Below are positions 5,446-5,446 of a DNA stretch of 5,446 nt, in pieces (the stretch's first letter is position 1; each line of letters opens with the position of its first letter). This stretch comes from Thiotrichaceae bacterium (GTDB taxonomy: Bacteria; Pseudomonadota; Gammaproteobacteria; Thiotrichales; Thiotrichaceae). The stretch spans positions 1 through 5,446 of the forward strand of contig WGBH01000471.1 of assembly GCA_015494435.1 (NCBI GenBank), given 5' to 3'. The notes under the pieces were generated by a model. That model had not been told where the DNA came from. It worked only from the letters and a program-made list of their open reading frames with translations, and searched no databases. Position numbers and translations under genes: made by a program.

Positions 5446-5446
5446 A

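Larger units (their letters stand above)
1..5446 (-). other. Part of a Wzx/Wzy-type O-antigen or capsule gene cluster, single polycistronic unit
   Basis: Six co-directional genes (four glycosyltransferases, a polymerase and a sugar-nucleotide reductase) are packed with gaps of at most 25 bases and three overlaps if the GTG start at 1623 is used. The window has no internal promoter or hairpin terminator that I can recognise, so the driving promoter should lie beyond 5446. A flippase gene, the fucose or other nucleotide-sugar genes and an initiating transferase are not in the window and would be expected in flanking DNA. Whether the product is lipopolysaccharide O-antigen or capsule cannot be decided here. 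Confidence 0.85.

Overview
The window lies inside a polysaccharide (O-antigen or capsule) biosynthesis locus. All recognisable genes are on the minus strand, so transcription runs from the right end (5446) towards the left end (1). Six genes fill the window with almost no non-coding DNA. In transcription order they are: a glycosyltransferase family 10 (fucosyltransferase-type) gene cut by the right edge; a family 2 glycosyltransferase; a multi-pass membrane protein that looks like the Wzy polymerase; a second family 2 glycosyltransferase; a family 4 glycosyltransferase; and an extended short-chain dehydrogenase (sugar-nucleotide epimerase or 4-keto reductase) cut by the left edge. Junctions are an ATGA overlap, a 25-base gap, a 1-base gap, a GTGA overlap if the GTG start is used, and an 8-base overlap. 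This indicates one translationally coupled transcript. I see no promoter, terminator, RNA gene, insertion sequence or CRISPR array, and no gene-free stretch over 300 bases.

The content fits a Wzx/Wzy-type locus of a Gram-negative bacterium, probably a gammaproteobacterium. The reductase resembles WbpV/WbpK-type enzymes, which act on UDP-4-keto-6-deoxy-GlcNAc and usually sit just before a WbpL/WecA-type initiating transferase at the end of Pseudomonas-like O-antigen clusters. Base composition is uneven between genes by hand count: about 47% GC in the reductase, but about 25% in an interior sample of the polymerase. Such mosaicism is typical of O-antigen loci. The species cannot be named from the sequence.

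A plausible pathway is as follows. The reductase helps make a 2-acetamido-2,6-dideoxyhexose nucleotide (QuiNAc or FucNAc type) that starts the repeat unit on undecaprenyl phosphate. The family 4 enzyme, the two family 2 enzymes and the family 10 enzyme add further sugars on the cytoplasmic face. After flipping, the polymerase joins the units in the periplasm. Donors, acceptors and linkages cannot be read from the sequence.

The most unusual feature is a near-perfect 15-base tandem repeat (five full copies) inside the polymerase gene. It encodes a (VVEPT/VVEST)5 stretch in the predicted large periplasmic loop, so copy-number change would lengthen or shorten the loop without breaking the frame. 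A second item is a run of seven G in the first family 2 gene, where slippage of one base either way would stop translation within a few codons.
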